Below are positions 47,125 through 57,380 of a stretch of 64,000 nucleotides of DNA, one piece after another. The stretch covers positions 3,771,119 to 3,835,118 of the forward strand of contig NZ_CP088081.1 of the NCBI RefSeq assembly GCF_021049305.1, written 5' to 3'. Within the stretch, counting starts at the first letter, position 1. Each line of letters starts with the position of its first letter. Source of the DNA: Ideonella dechloratans (GTDB taxonomy: Bacteria; Pseudomonadota; Gammaproteobacteria; Burkholderiales; Burkholderiaceae_C). Under the pieces are notes generated by a model, which searched no databases, was not told the DNA's origin, and was given only the letters and a program-made list of their open reading frames with translations. A program made the position numbers and the translations under genes.

Positions 47125-48579
47125 ATGCCGATTTCCGCTGCCCCATCCGCCTCGGCCCGCCAGGCCGACCTGTTCCAGATCGCCCGCACCGGGGACCTGG
47201 TGATGCTGTCCACCCTGGTGGCGAGTGAGTTGGCGGCCCTGGCAATCGGTCAGTACTACGGCGGCCTGGGTCTGGCGGCGGGCCTGGGCGGACTGCTCCT
47301 GGCCCTGGGCGCTGCGGCCTTCGCCCTGGCCCGCGGCCGCTGGCTGGCCCAGCTCACGTTGACCGCGACCAACGCCGCCATGGTGATGCTGCACATCCAG
47401 CTGGGACGCGGCACGATCGAGTTCCACTTCGGCGTGTTCGTCCTGCTGGGCCTGCTGCTGGTGTACCGCGACTGGCGCCCCATCGTGCTCGGCGCGGCCC
47501 TGTTCGCGGTGCACCACCTGGCGTTCGACCGCCTGCAGGCCCTGGGCTGGGGCCTGTATTGCACGCCGGAGGCCAACCTGCTCAAGACCCTGATGCACGC
47601 CATCTACGTGGTGGTGCAGACGGGCATCGAGATCTTCCTGGCCGTCGGCCTGCACCGCGCCGCCGTCGAGGCCGCCGAACTGACCGATCTGGTGCGCCGC
47701 GTCGACCGGGGCGGCTCGCTGTGCCTGGACGTGCACGAAGTCCATGCCAGCACACCGGTGTCGCAGATGCTCAAGAGCGCCCTGCAGAAGATGGAGGCTG
47801 CCATGGCCGACGTCAGCCAGTCTGCCGCGGCCATCGAGAACGCCGCCACCGAGATCGCCTCGGGCAACCTCAACCTCAGCCAGCGCACCGAAGAGCAGGC
47901 CAGCAACCTGCAGCAGACCGCGGCCTCGATGGAGGAGCTCACCAGCACCGTCCAGAACACGGCCCAGAGCGCGGGCCAGGCCAACGAGTTGGCCAGCCAC
48001 GCGGCCAGCTCCGCGCAGGCGGGTGGTGCGGTGGTCAACGAGGTGATCGAGACCATGGCCCACATTTCGGAGTCCTCCCAGCGCATCGCCGACATCAATG
48101 CGGTGATTGACGGCATCGCCTTCCAGACCAACATCCTGGCCCTCAATGCCGCCGTCGAAGCGGCCCGTGCCGGCGAGCAGGGCCGCGGCTTTGCGGTGGT
48201 GGCCGGCGAGGTGCGCACCCTGGCCCAGCGCTCGGCCGAGGCCGCCAAGGAGATCCGCTCGCTGATCAGCGCCAGCGTGGAGCGGGTGGCCAACGGCAGC
48301 GCCCAGGTCGGCCGGGCCGGCGAGCAGATGGGGGCCATCGTCCAGCAGGTGCGCCAGGTGAGCGACCTCATCAGCGAGATCTCCTCGGCCTCGCAGGAAC
48401 AGACCCAGGGCATCGATCAGGTCAACGACGCGGTCACCGAACTCGACCGCGTGACCCAGCAGAACGCGGCGCTGGTGGAGGAAAGCGCTGCGGCCGCCGA
48501 GAGCCTGCAGCGCCAGGCGGCCCAGCTCAATGCGGTGGTGGGGCGCTTCACCCTCGGGGCCCAGCGGCAGCCGGCCTGA
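47125..48579 (+). CDS. Methyl-accepting chemotaxis protein with polytopic membrane sensor
   Basis: A 484-residue receptor. Instead of the usual two helices flanking a periplasmic domain, the N-terminal about 190 residues hold five or six hydrophobic helices and a His-rich block ([20 protein letters not shown], then [11 protein letters not shown]). This module also occurs in other Burkholderiales receptors and kinases. After a short linker the cytoplasmic part carries methylation helices and the hairpin tip [37 protein letters not shown]. There is no obvious HAMP domain. The signal may be sensed within the membrane. Confidence 0.93.
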   Translation: MPISAAPSASARQADLFQIARTGDLVMLSTLVASELAALAIGQYYGGLGLAAGLGGLLLALGAAAFALARGRWLAQLTLTATNAAMVMLHIQLGRGTIEFHFGVFVLLGLLLVYRDWRPIVLGAALFAVHHLAFDRLQALGWGLYCTPEANLLKTLMHAIYVVVQTGIEIFLAVGLHRAAVEAAELTDLVRRVDRGGSLCLDVHEVHASTPVSQMLKSALQKMEAAMADVSQSAAAIENAATEIASGNLNLSQRTEEQASNLQQTAASMEELTSTVQNTAQSAGQANELASHAASSAQAGGAVVNEVIETMAHISESSQRIADINAVIDGIAFQTNILALNAAVEAARAGEQGRGFAVVAGEVRTLAQRSAEAAKEIRSLISASVERVANGSAQVGRAGEQMGAIVQQVRQVSDLISEISSASQEQTQGIDQVNDAVTELDRVTQQNAALVEESAAAAESLQRQAAQLNAVVGRFTLGAQRQPA

Positions 48580-48613
48580 TGCGGACCTCGGGGCGTGCTC
48601 CCGGGGCGGGTGA

Positions 48614-49870
48614 TCAGCCTGCCAGGGTGGGCCGCGGAACGGCCAACCAGCCCCGACGCACCCCAGCCAGGGCCAGCAGCGCCAGCAGACCGTTCAGGGC
48701 CAGCGCCTCGCGCACGCCCCAGGCGCTGACCGTGAGGCCGGTGAGCAGGCCGCCCAGCGCCGTGCCGCCGCGCATGGCCAGCATGAACAGGCTGACCGTC
48801 TGGCCCCGGATGGCGGCCGGCGCCTGGGACTGCAGCCAGGCATTGGCCGAGGCATTGGCCATCGTCATCGCCAGCCCGCCAGCCACGAACAGCAGCGGCA
48901 GCGCCCAGGCCCAGGGGTTCAGGGCGGACAGCAACACCACCGCAGCGAAGCCGCTGGCGGCCCAGGAGGCCAGGGGCCGGCGGTCGCGCGCCGGGTCCAC
49001 CGCCATCAGCAGCAGGCCGCCCAGCAGCCCCCCCGCGCCGAAGGCGCTGACCGTCAGGCTGAACTGCGCCACGTCTGCCTGGAACACCGTCTTGACCAGC
49101 ACCGGGCAGAAGGTCAGCAACGGGCTGCACAGCAGGCTGCCGCCCAGCACCGTCAACACCGCGCCACGCAGCGCCGGCTGGGCCAGCACCGCGCGCGCAC
49201 CGGCCAGCGGCGGGCCATCCCTGCCACCCTCGGCCGGCGCCACCGCCTGCACCGTCGCCCGCGGCAGGATCCACAGCGCCACTGCGATGAAGGGCAGGTA
49301 GGACGCGGCGCTGACCGCAAAGGCCCCCACCGCACCGATGCTGGCCATCAGCACCCCGGCCAGCGAGGGCCCCAGGATGCGCGAGAGGTTGAACTGCGTG
49401 GTGTTGAGCGCGATGCCGGTGGGCAGCTGCCGGCGGTCCACCAGGGTCGAGACGATGGTCTGGAAGGAGGGCATGGACAGCGCATCCGTCACGCCCACCA
49501 CCAGAGAGAGCGCCACGATGATCCAGGGCTGGATGGACCCGTGCAGCAGCAGCCCCACGATCAGCAGCGGGCACAGCATCTGGATGGACTGCAGCGTGGC
49601 GATCAGCCGCCGGCGGTCGGCCCGGTCGGCCAGCACGCCGCCCAGCAGGGTCAGCAGCAGGCCCGGCCCGCCCAGGGCGAAGGTATCCAGCCCCAGCAGC
49701 CAGGGCGAGGCACCCAGCGACAGCATCAGCCAGGGCTGCGCCACCTGCTGGGCCCAGGTGCCGATGTTGGACAGCAGGCTGGCCAGCCAGAAGGTGCCGA
49801 AGCGCCGCGTCAGCAGCAGCTGCAGCGAGGCGTGGAAGGTGCGCGGGAAAGACCCCGACCTCAGGCTCAT
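48614..49870 (-). CDS. MFS transporter (EntS-like exporter family)
   Basis: A 418-residue transporter from the ATG at 49870, with about 12 helices. The start FGTFWLASLLSNIGTWAQQVAQPWLML and the loop-2/3 motif LADRADRRRLI are those of the MFS_3/EntS-type export group. Substrates in the group include siderophores and drugs; none can be chosen here. The frame remains open upstream but is antisense or non-family, so it was trimmed. Confidence 0.88.
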   Translation of the reverse strand: MSLRSGSFPRTFHASLQLLLTRRFGTFWLASLLSNIGTWAQQVAQPWLMLSLGASPWLLGLDTFALGGPGLLLTLLGGVLADRADRRRLIATLQSIQMLCPLLIVGLLLHGSIQPWIIVALSLVVGVTDALSMPSFQTIVSTLVDRRQLPTGIALNTTQFNLSRILGPSLAGVLMASIGAVGAFAVSAASYLPFIAVALWILPRATVQAVAPAEGGRDGPPLAGARAVLAQPALRGAVLTVLGGSLLCSPLLTFCPVLVKTVFQADVAQFSLTVSAFGAGGLLGGLLLMAVDPARDRRPLASWAASGFAAVVLLSALNPWAWALPLLFVAGGLAMTMANASANAWLQSQAPAAIRGQTVSLFMLAMRGGTALGGLLTGLTVSAWGVREALALNGLLALLALAGVRRGWLAVPRPTLAG

Positions 49871-49938
49871 GTCGACACCGCGTCCATCGCAAGCATGCGA
49901 CCGATTGTGCGTGCGATGCGGCCGCGGCGGCGGCGGCG

Positions 49939-50919
49939 TCAGGCTGCGGTCCGATCCACCGGGGGACGAAGCGACGGTGCGAGATGCGGCCGGAGCCGCG
50001 GCGCCAGATTGGCCAGCCATTCGTTGCGGCGCCGGTACATGCTGCGCTTCTTGGCCGGCACCTCGGACAGCTGCCGCTGCTCGCTGTCGTCCAGCGGCAG
50101 CACCCAGTGGCCGTCCCCGTTCAAGGTGCCACCCAACTCGCCCCAGAAGGTCCGATAGTCGAAGTGGTAGCCCTGGCGCAGCTTGTGGCGCCGCAAGCGC
50201 GCCTTGACCCGCAGGTCCACGCCCAGCAGCTGCTGGCCGCCGCATCGGGCCAGGGCCTTCAGCACGGCCAGCACCAGGTGCGGCGGCCGCAGGCCATGAA
50301 AGGCGTGGGTCGCGCGCCGGATCTCCCCCAGTGCCAGAGCATCCGACATCTTGGGGCCCTGCACGCAGCCCACCAGCAGACGGTCGCCCGGCAGAAAGCT
50401 CAGGCTCGCCGTGGACAGGCGCACGCCCTCGGCACCGCGCAGCGTCACCGACCACAAGCCCTCTTCCATGCTGTACTCGTTGACCCCCAGATCGATCTGG
50501 AAGCCATCCTGGGCGAGCAGGACCACGCGCCGCCCCTGCCGGAGCTCTTCCTGGGCGGTGACGCTCAGCAGCCGGTCTGCCGTCTGCACGCTGAGGGCAT
50601 ACACCTCGAAGCGCTCCGCCAGGCTGAGGCGACGGTCCGCCAGTTCCCGGACCAAGGGGGTGAAGGCCTCGGTTCCGCGCAGGAGGACCGCCTCCAGCAG
50701 CGGGCTCTCGCGCAGCTGCCCCGTCAAGCCGGACCACAGGCGGCGGGCCCGGACATGGTTGACCGCCATGGTGAGACTGCGCCCCAGATTGAGGGGGCTG
50801 GTGCGCATGTGCCGCAACAGCGCCGACAGGGATGGCCAGGCCAGCGCACCGCCCGACGCGAGCGCAGCAGCCCCCGCGCGCGAATCCGCCGCAGGGGCCA
50901 TGGAAATCACATTCGTCAT
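49939..50919 (-). CDS. VirK/YbjX-family protein (DUF535)
   Basis: A 326-residue protein of the VirK/YbjX family, recognised by the middle LADRRLSLAERFEVYALS, a GPKMSDALALGEIRRATHAFHG block and the end VPAKKRSMYRRRNEWLANL. No signal peptide. Enterobacterial members affect resistance to antimicrobial peptides and virulence, but the molecular role is unknown. It lies between the MFS gene and mnmE, all leftward; a GC-rich 7-bp stem at 51001-51017 lies upstream. Confidence 0.8.
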   Translation of the reverse strand: MTNVISMAPAADSRAGAAALASGGALAWPSLSALLRHMRTSPLNLGRSLTMAVNHVRARRLWSGLTGQLRESPLLEAVLLRGTEAFTPLVRELADRRLSLAERFEVYALSVQTADRLLSVTAQEELRQGRRVVLLAQDGFQIDLGVNEYSMEEGLWSVTLRGAEGVRLSTASLSFLPGDRLLVGCVQGPKMSDALALGEIRRATHAFHGLRPPHLVLAVLKALARCGGQQLLGVDLRVKARLRRHKLRQGYHFDYRTFWGELGGTLNGDGHWVLPLDDSEQRQLSEVPAKKRSMYRRRNEWLANLAPRLRPHLAPSLRPPVDRTAA

Positions 50920-51111
50920 CGTGTCCCGCAAGCAGGTGCCGGGACGCGCCGGGCACCCTTGCTCACCCTTGGGGGTATTGCCAGAGGGACACTCTAGGCG
51001 CCGGACCGCGGGTCCGGAGAGGCCGTCAGTCGGAGGACGGTCTGCCGACAGCCACCCGCCAGACAAGGCCCCCCACCGTGGCGAAGACGCCGCGGCGTCG
51101 GCCCTGCGGCC

Positions 51112-52515
51112 TCACTTGCCGATGCAAAAGCGGCTGAAGATTTCGCCCAGCAGGTCGTCGGCGCTGAAGCGGCCGGTGATCTGCTGCAGGGCCTCGTGGG
51201 CCAGGCGCAACTCCTCGGCCAGCAGGTCCAGCGCGGCGTCGGCCTGGTCGGCGTGCTCGGCCGCCAGGGCCAGGTGCTCGGCCGCCTCGCGCAGGGCCTG
51301 CACATGGCGGGTGCGGGCGATGTAGACGCCCTCGGGCGCGGCCTGCCAGCCGGCACGTTCCAGCAGCAGGCGGCGCAGGGCCTCCAGCCCCTGTCCCGTG
51401 CGGGCCGAGATGACCAGCGCGGCCTCGCCCTCCGGATGGGTGGCCAGCGCCTCGGTGCCGCTGTCGGCCTTGTTGAAGACCTGGATCCGCCGGGCCGGAT
51501 CCACCGCCTGCAGTTTCTGCGCGATCACCGCGTCGGCGGCCTGGTACGCCGGGTCTTGCAGCCGGGTCAGGTCGTGCAGGAAGAGCACCGCGTCCGCGCT
51601 GGCGATGGATTCCCAGCTACGCGCCATGCCGATGCGTTCCACCTCGTCGCTGGCGGCCGCGTCGTCGCGCAGGCCGGCGGTGTCGGTGATGTGGATGGGC
51701 ACGCCCTCGATCTGGATCGTCTCGCTGACCCGGTCGCGCGTGGTGCCCGCAATGGGGGTGACGATGGCCAGCTCGGCGCCGGCCAGGGCGTTGAGCAGCG
51801 AGCTCTTGCCCACATTGGGCTGGCCGGCCAGCACGACCCGCAGGCCCTCGCGCAGCAGCGCGCCCTGGCGGGCCCGGCCCAGCACCGCGTCCACCGCGGC
51901 CTGAATGGCGCGCAGCTTGCCGCGCGCGTCGGCCTTCTCCAGAAAGTCGATCTCCTCCTCGGGAAAGTCCAGCGTGGCCTCCACCAGCATGCGCAGCGTG
52001 ACGATGCGCTCGGCCAGGCCCTCGATCTCCTGCGAGAAGGCACCGGCCAGCGAGCGGGTGGCGCTGCGCGCTGCCGCCTCGGTGCTGGCGTCGATCAGGT
52101 CGGCCACCGCCTCGGCCTGGGCCAGGTCCAGCTTGTCGTTCAGAAAGGCGCGCTGGGTGAACTCGCCGGGCTCGGCCAGTCGCAGCGGCCAGCCCAGCGC
52201 GGCACCGGCACCCAGACAGCGGGCCAGCAGCAGCTGCAGCACCACCGGGCCGCCGTGGGCCTGCAGCTCCAGCACGTCCTCGCCGGTGTAGCTGTGCGGG
52301 GCCGGAAAGTAGAGCGCCAGGCCATGGTCGATCAGGGCGCCATCGGCCTCGCGGAAGGGACCGTACAGCGCGTGGCGCGGCGCCGGCACCTGGCCCAGCA
52401 GGGCCTGGGCCAGGGGTTTCAGGTCCGGCCCGGAGACGCGAACGATGCCCACCGCCCCGCGCCCGGGGGCGGTGGCGATGGCGACGATGGGGTCATGCAG
52501 GCGGGCCAAGGTCAT
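51112..52515 (-). CDS. mnmE: tRNA uridine-5-carboxymethylaminomethyl GTPase MnmE
   Basis: A 467-residue MnmE: an N-terminal formyl-THF-binding domain ([21 protein letters not shown]), a helical domain, an inserted G domain with P-loop [21 protein letters not shown] and DTAGLRD, and the C-terminal FCIGK end with its essential Cys. With MnmG it modifies U34 of tRNAs. In most Burkholderiales it follows yidC directly; here about 8.4 kb separate them. Confidence 0.97.
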   Translation of the reverse strand: MTLARLHDPIVAIATAPGRGAVGIVRVSGPDLKPLAQALLGQVPAPRHALYGPFREADGALIDHGLALYFPAPHSYTGEDVLELQAHGGPVVLQLLLARCLGAGAALGWPLRLAEPGEFTQRAFLNDKLDLAQAEAVADLIDASTEAAARSATRSLAGAFSQEIEGLAERIVTLRMLVEATLDFPEEEIDFLEKADARGKLRAIQAAVDAVLGRARQGALLREGLRVVLAGQPNVGKSSLLNALAGAELAIVTPIAGTTRDRVSETIQIEGVPIHITDTAGLRDDAAASDEVERIGMARSWESIASADAVLFLHDLTRLQDPAYQAADAVIAQKLQAVDPARRIQVFNKADSGTEALATHPEGEAALVISARTGQGLEALRRLLLERAGWQAAPEGVYIARTRHVQALREAAEHLALAAEHADQADAALDLLAEELRLAHEALQQITGRFSADDLLGEIFSRFCIGK

Positions 52516-52541
52516 GGCGACATTGTCTGACAGGCACAACG

Positions 52542-52550
52542 CCCCCCCCC
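52542..52550. repeat. Nine-C homopolymer before the TonB receptor operon
   Basis: A run of nine C (then GGG) in the 58-bp gap between the divergent mnmE and TonB-receptor genes, 24 bp before the receptor start. Such tracts can change length by slippage and alter expression, but no variation data are visible. Confidence 0.6.
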
Positions 52551-52573
52551 GGGAGAAGGCCCTCGCCTGAGGC

Positions 52574-54838
52574 ATGATCCCGGCGCTTGTTGCAGTTGCT
52601 TGCTCTATGTTGTTCTGCGTGAAGGGGGCCTCCCCCGCCCCCGGGTGCCCGCGGCGCCGTCGGTCCCCCCTGTCCGAAGTCGGCCTGCCGGCGCTGGCCC
52701 TGAGCGCCGCCGCCCTGGCCCCGGTGCCCGCGGCGCACGCCGCCGACACGGCCAACGACACACCCGCCCGGCTCACCATCGTCGGCACGGCCACACCGCC
52801 GGCAGCCAGCGATGGCCAGGTCCAGGTCATCGACCACGAGGCGCTGACCCGCTACGGCGACAGCAGCCTGAGCGATGCGCTGCGCCGCGTGCCCGGCGTG
52901 AGCGTGGACATGGACGGCCGCATCCAGCTGCGCGGCCTGGGCCGGGGCTACACCCAGGTGCTGCTGGACGGACGCCCGGTGGGCACCCAGGGCCAGGGCG
53001 TGGACCTCGGTGACCTCGACCTGTCGGCCATCGAGCGGGTGGAGATCGTGCGCGGCGCCACCGCCGCCGATGGCGGCGAGGGCATCGCCGGCACCATCCG
53101 CCTCTACACCCGCCGGGCGGGCGGCGCGGCGCGGCGCAGCCTGGTGGTGGAGGCCCAGGCCCGGCACCAGCGGCTGAACCCTGCCGTCGGCGTGGACCTG
53201 GCCGGGGCGCTCGGCCCCCAGCTGGACTGGCAAGCCGCGGCCCGCTGGCAGCGCGGTGCCAGTGCCGAATCCAGCCGGGTGCATTCGCAGTGGATCAGCG
53301 ACTACGGCGACGTGGTCTACACCGACCAGAGCCTGATCAGCCACCGCAGCGTCAGCCACCCCCGCCTGAACGCCAGCGGCGAACTGGCCTGGCAGGACGG
53401 GGCCGACCGGCTGGCCCTGGGGGCCATGGCCGTGGACGGCCCCACCCACAGCACCCAGCGCAGCGCGCTGCGCAACTGGAACTTCGACGGGGTCAACGCC
53501 AGCGTGTCCGAGGGCACGCAGACGATCCGCGACGACGAGCCCGAGGCCTGGCACCTGGAGCCGCACGCCCGGTGGCGACACGGCCTGGCCGAGGGTGGCG
53601 CGCTGCAGGCACAGTGGTCCTGGAGCAAGGACGTGAGCCACAGCCGCTGGCAGCTGCTGGCCCAGGACGCCCAAGGCCAGGTCACCGACGAGGAGGGCGA
53701 GGACGACCGCTCGGTGACCTACGCCCAGCAGACCCAGCTGCGCTGGGACCAGCCGCTGGGCGCAGGCTGGCGCACGACGCTGGGCGCGCAGTGGGTGCTG
53801 GACCGGCTCAGCGACCTGAGCCTGTCGGACGGTGAAGCCGACCGCAGCCAGCTGCGCCGCCCCACCCAGGCCCTGTTCGCCCAGGCCCACTGGCAGCCCG
53901 ACGCCGCCTGGCAGCTGGAGGCCGGCTGGCGCCAGGAGCACAGCCAGCTGGACCTGGACGGGCAGACCCAGCGACGCTTCGACCTCGGCCTGCCCTCGCT
54001 GGCCCTGCTGTGGACCCCGACGGCCGACCTGCAGTGGCACGCAGGTCTCTCGCGCAGCTACCGCCAGCCACGCCTGCGCGACCTCTCGCCCAACGGCCGC
54101 AGCACCGGCGACTACAACCAGCCCTGGTACCCCGATGTGCGCGGCAACCCCGCGCTGCGCAACGAGGTGGCCACGGGGCTGGAGCTCGGTCTGACCCGGC
54201 GCCTGGGGCCGGCCGAGTGGTCACTCAACCTGTACGCCCGCCGCCTCGACGACCCCATCGTCTTCCAGGTGGCCCAGAACGGCGACGGTCGCTGGGTGCT
54301 CTCGCCCGGCAACCTGGGCCGAGCCGGCCTGCGCGGCGTGGAGGTGCGCGGGCAGATCGACCTGGCCGCGCTGCCCGCCGACAGCCCCTGGCAGCTGCTG
54401 GCCACCCTGCGCGCCGACCTGAGCTTCAACCAGTCCCACGTGGACGGCCAGGCGGCACCCTCGCGCCTGCCCGGCCAGGCCCCGCTGCTGATCAACATCG
54501 GCTGGGATGCCCGGCCCGCCGGCTCGCTGGGCTGGGGCGCCACCCTGCACTACGAAGCCGGCTACGCCAGCCGCGCGCTGCCCACCACCAGCTTCAACCC
54601 CAGCTCCGGCACCGCCAACGACCCGAACACCCGGGTGGACCAGGCCGCCCAATGCACGCTGGATGTCTATGCCTTGTGGGCCCTGGCGCCGCAGAGCCGC
54701 CTGCGCCTGCGCGCCAACCAGCTGGGGGCCGACTGGCGCGCCGTGTCCCGCCAGCGCCAGCAGCAGGGTGAGTGGCGCACGCGCTTCGAGGGCAGCCGCC
54801 CCTGGGCGGTGGCGCTGAGCCTGGAACAGGACTGGTGA
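52574..54838 (+). CDS. TonB-dependent outer-membrane receptor
   Basis: A 754-residue receptor. The start is uncertain (ATG 52574 or 52607, or GTG 52619); all give an Arg-rich start and signal cleaved near AAHA. A TonB-box-like LTIVGTA follows at about residue 67. The plug (about 75-180: [37 protein letters not shown]) has no N-terminal STN signalling domain. The barrel ends in Trp. Substrates of this group include siderophores, vitamins and glycans. It lies 4 bp before the CHAT-protein gene and must be co-transcribed with it. Confidence 0.9.
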   Translation: MIPALVAVACSMLFCVKGASPAPGCPRRRRSPLSEVGLPALALSAAALAPVPAAHAADTANDTPARLTIVGTATPPAASDGQVQVIDHEALTRYGDSSLSDALRRVPGVSVDMDGRIQLRGLGRGYTQVLLDGRPVGTQGQGVDLGDLDLSAIERVEIVRGATAADGGEGIAGTIRLYTRRAGGAARRSLVVEAQARHQRLNPAVGVDLAGALGPQLDWQAAARWQRGASAESSRVHSQWISDYGDVVYTDQSLISHRSVSHPRLNASGELAWQDGADRLALGAMAVDGPTHSTQRSALRNWNFDGVNASVSEGTQTIRDDEPEAWHLEPHARWRHGLAEGGALQAQWSWSKDVSHSRWQLLAQDAQGQVTDEEGEDDRSVTYAQQTQLRWDQPLGAGWRTTLGAQWVLDRLSDLSLSDGEADRSQLRRPTQALFAQAHWQPDAAWQLEAGWRQEHSQLDLDGQTQRRFDLGLPSLALLWTPTADLQWHAGLSRSYRQPRLRDLSPNGRSTGDYNQPWYPDVRGNPALRNEVATGLELGLTRRLGPAEWSLNLYARRLDDPIVFQVAQNGDGRWVLSPGNLGRAGLRGVEVRGQIDLAALPADSPWQLLATLRADLSFNQSHVDGQAAPSRLPGQAPLLINIGWDARPAGSLGWGATLHYEAGYASRALPTTSFNPSSGTANDPNTRVDQAAQCTLDVYALWALAPQSRLRLRANQLGADWRAVSRQRQQQGEWRTRFEGSRPWAVALSLEQDW

Positions 54839-54842
54839 GGCG

Positions 54843-57380
54843 ATGAGCGGGCCGCTGCGGTGGCTGCGCGCCGGCCTGCTGGCCGCGCTCACGCTGCTGC
54901 CGCCCGCCCTGGCCCTGGCCGCGCGGCCCGGCCCCGCTTCTGACTCGACCTCGGCGCTGGCGCAGGCCGACGCCCTCGTCGTGCAGGCCAGCGCGGCCTA
55001 CGACGACCCGGCCCGGGCGCCCCAGGCCCGCGCCGCCCTGCGGCAGGCGCAGCAGATCCTGGCCCGCGCCCGGCTGACCGCCGAAGACCATGACCTGGCC
55101 CTGGCCCGCATCGGCTACGCCCTGAGCTGGGTGGAGGTCGGGGCGCACCGGCCGACCCAGGCCCGCGCGGCCGCCCAGCAGGCCCTGCAGCGGGCCCGGC
55201 GCTGGCGCCCCCCGGGCGCCGCCGAGGTGCTGTGGCCGCGCCAGGCCCTGTTCGCCCAGGCCGTCAACGCCCAGCACTGGGCGCAGGCCCGGCAGGCCCT
55301 GCGCCCGCTGCTGCCCTACCTGGACTTCGACGGTCACCGCTGCGGCGACGAGCTGTGCGCCGTCGTGCTGACCCACCGCTCCATGCTGCACGCGGCCCTG
55401 GGCGAGACGGCGCTGGCCTACAGCACCCGGCTGGCCAGCCACCGCTTTCTGGAACAGGCCGGCCTGCGCCCGCCCCTGCAACTGGCCTGGGACGAGCTGT
55501 CGCTGGCCCACCTGGCCCATGCTCAGGGCGAGACCGCCCTGGCCCTGCAGTGGCTGGACGCGGTGACCCAGCGGGCCCGGCAGGCCGGCCTGCCCGACGA
55601 TGCGCCCATGGTGCTGCAGGCCCGGGTGCTGCGCCCGCAATGGGCGGACGAACTGGCCCCGCAAGGGCCCGCCACCTGGCAGGCCGCACGGGCCCAGGCC
55701 CTGCGGGACGATGCCGCCGCCGTGGCCGCCCGCGGCTGGCTGGACGAAGACCGCGAAGCCCTGCTGTCGGCCTGTGCAAGGGCCAGCGCGCGGCTGGACG
55801 AGCCGGGCCCCGGTCTGCACTGCGCCGCCGAAGCCCTGGCGGTGGCCTGGAGCCAGCCGGGCGACACCCCGCGGCTGGGCGAGGTCTATGCCCTGCTGGA
55901 GCTGGGCCAGCTGACCCGGCAGGCCGGGGCCCCGGCCACCGCCACCCTGCTGGGCAAGTGGGCCCTCAATGCACTGCAGCGCCAGCGCGCCCGGCTGCGC
56001 GCCCTGCCGTCCGAGCAGCAGGCCCGCTACCTGCACCTGTGGCAGGACAGCTACCAGCAGCTGGCCGACGGCCTGCTGGACCAGCACCGCCTGAGCGAGG
56101 CCGAGCAGGTGCTGGCCCTGGCGCGCGACGCCGAGTACCACGAGCTCGTGCGCGGCGCGACGGACGCCGGCGAGCTGGCCCTCGGCCCCGGGGAGCGACA
56201 GGCCCTGCAGGCCCTGCAGGACTGGCGCGCCCGGCTGCACGGGGCCGCCAGGTCCGGGGTCGCCCTGCGCGGCCCGGGCCGCCCCGCCGTGCTGCGCCAG
56301 ACCCTGGACGCCCTGGCCGCCTGGCTGCAGACCGCGGCCCCCGCCGTGGCCACGCCACCGGCCGCGGCACCGGCCGACGCAGACACGGCGGCCACGACGC
56401 CCCACCTGCTCTACCTGCCCGGCCCGGCGCACCTGCGCATCGCGGTGCAGGTGGACGGTCGGACCACCGTGCGCGAGGTGGACATCGGCGAGCGCGCCCT
56501 GCTGGACGAGGTGGCCGCCCTGCGCCAGGCGGTGCAGGACCCCGGCCGCGACCCCCGGCCGCTGGCCCAGGCGCTCTACGCCCGGCTGTGGGCGCCGGTG
56601 GCGGACCTGCTGCCGCCGGACGCGCCGCTGCAGATCCAGGCCGAGGGCGTGTTGCGCTACCTGCCCTTCGGCCTGCTGCACGACGGCGGGGGCTGGCTGC
56701 TGGAGCGCCACACCCTGGCGATGGACGCGGGGCCGCCGCCCGCGCGGGCGCAGCAGGACGCCGGGACGCCGGTGCGCGCGCACCGGGGCTGGGCCCTGCT
56801 GGGCAGTGCCCGCGCCGCCGGCCTGCCCGCGCTGCCCCAGGTGCCCGCCGAGCTGCGGACCCTGGCCGCCCTGGCGCCGGCGGAACCCGCGCCCGAGCTG
56901 CGGCTGGACGGCGCCTTCACCCGCGCCACGCTGCGCCAGGCCCTGGCCCAGCGCCGCGTGGTGCACATCGCCAGCCACTTCCGGCTGGTGCCGGGCGATG
57001 CCCAGGCCTCTTGGCTGCAACTGGGCGGCGGACAGCGGGTGTCGCTGGCCGAGCTGGCCCGGCCCGGTTTCGATTTCCGCGGCGTGGACCTGCTGACCCT
57101 GTCGGCCTGCGAAACCGCGGTGCCGGCCGGTGTGGACGCCCGCGGCTCACCACTGGAAAGCCTGGCCCATGTGGCGCTGCTGCGCGGGGCGCGGCAGGTG
57201 CTGGCCAGCCTGTGGACGGTGCCGGACGAGGACACGGCGCAGCTCATGGCGGATGTGTACCGTGCCTATGCGGCCGGCCAGCCCGCCCCCGAGGCGCTGC
57301 GGCAGGCCCAGATCGCCCGGATGCGGGTGTCGCCCCACCCCTCGGCCTGGGGCGGCTTCATCGTGCTGGACCGGCCCTGA
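54843..57380 (+). CDS. Exported TPR-CHAT protease-domain protein
   Basis: An 845-residue protein with a signal peptide (cleavage near ALAA, about residue 27). Residues about 35-450 are Ala/Leu/Gln-rich helices of tetratricopeptide character. The C-terminal about 300 residues form a CHAT domain, the caspase-like peptidase fold: the His of VVHIASHF (about 712) and the Cys of LSACETA (about 756) make the dyad, and GARQVLASLWTVPDEDT is the family signature. CHAT proteins cleave protein partners in toxin and gasdermin-like systems, but usually in the cytoplasm; this one looks periplasmic or surface-bound. Its stop abuts the stop of the convergent caspase gene. Confidence 0.92.
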   Translation: MSGPLRWLRAGLLAALTLLPPALALAARPGPASDSTSALAQADALVVQASAAYDDPARAPQARAALRQAQQILARARLTAEDHDLALARIGYALSWVEVGAHRPTQARAAAQQALQRARRWRPPGAAEVLWPRQALFAQAVNAQHWAQARQALRPLLPYLDFDGHRCGDELCAVVLTHRSMLHAALGETALAYSTRLASHRFLEQAGLRPPLQLAWDELSLAHLAHAQGETALALQWLDAVTQRARQAGLPDDAPMVLQARVLRPQWADELAPQGPATWQAARAQALRDDAAAVAARGWLDEDREALLSACARASARLDEPGPGLHCAAEALAVAWSQPGDTPRLGEVYALLELGQLTRQAGAPATATLLGKWALNALQRQRARLRALPSEQQARYLHLWQDSYQQLADGLLDQHRLSEAEQVLALARDAEYHELVRGATDAGELALGPGERQALQALQDWRARLHGAARSGVALRGPGRPAVLRQTLDALAAWLQTAAPAVATPPAAAPADADTAATTPHLLYLPGPAHLRIAVQVDGRTTVREVDIGERALLDEVAALRQAVQDPGRDPRPLAQALYARLWAPVADLLPPDAPLQIQAEGVLRYLPFGLLHDGGGWLLERHTLAMDAGPPPARAQQDAGTPVRAHRGWALLGSARAAGLPALPQVPAELRTLAALAPAEPAPELRLDGAFTRATLRQALAQRRVVHIASHFRLVPGDAQASWLQLGGGQRVSLAELARPGFDFRGVDLLTLSACETAVPAGVDARGSPLESLAHVALLRGARQVLASLWTVPDEDTAQLMADVYRAYAAGQPAPEALRQAQIARMRVSPHPSAWGGFIVLDRP

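Noticed and set aside
51001..51017. CCGGACC-GCG-GGTCCGG hairpin after mnmE as a terminator
   Set aside because: No T-run on either side.
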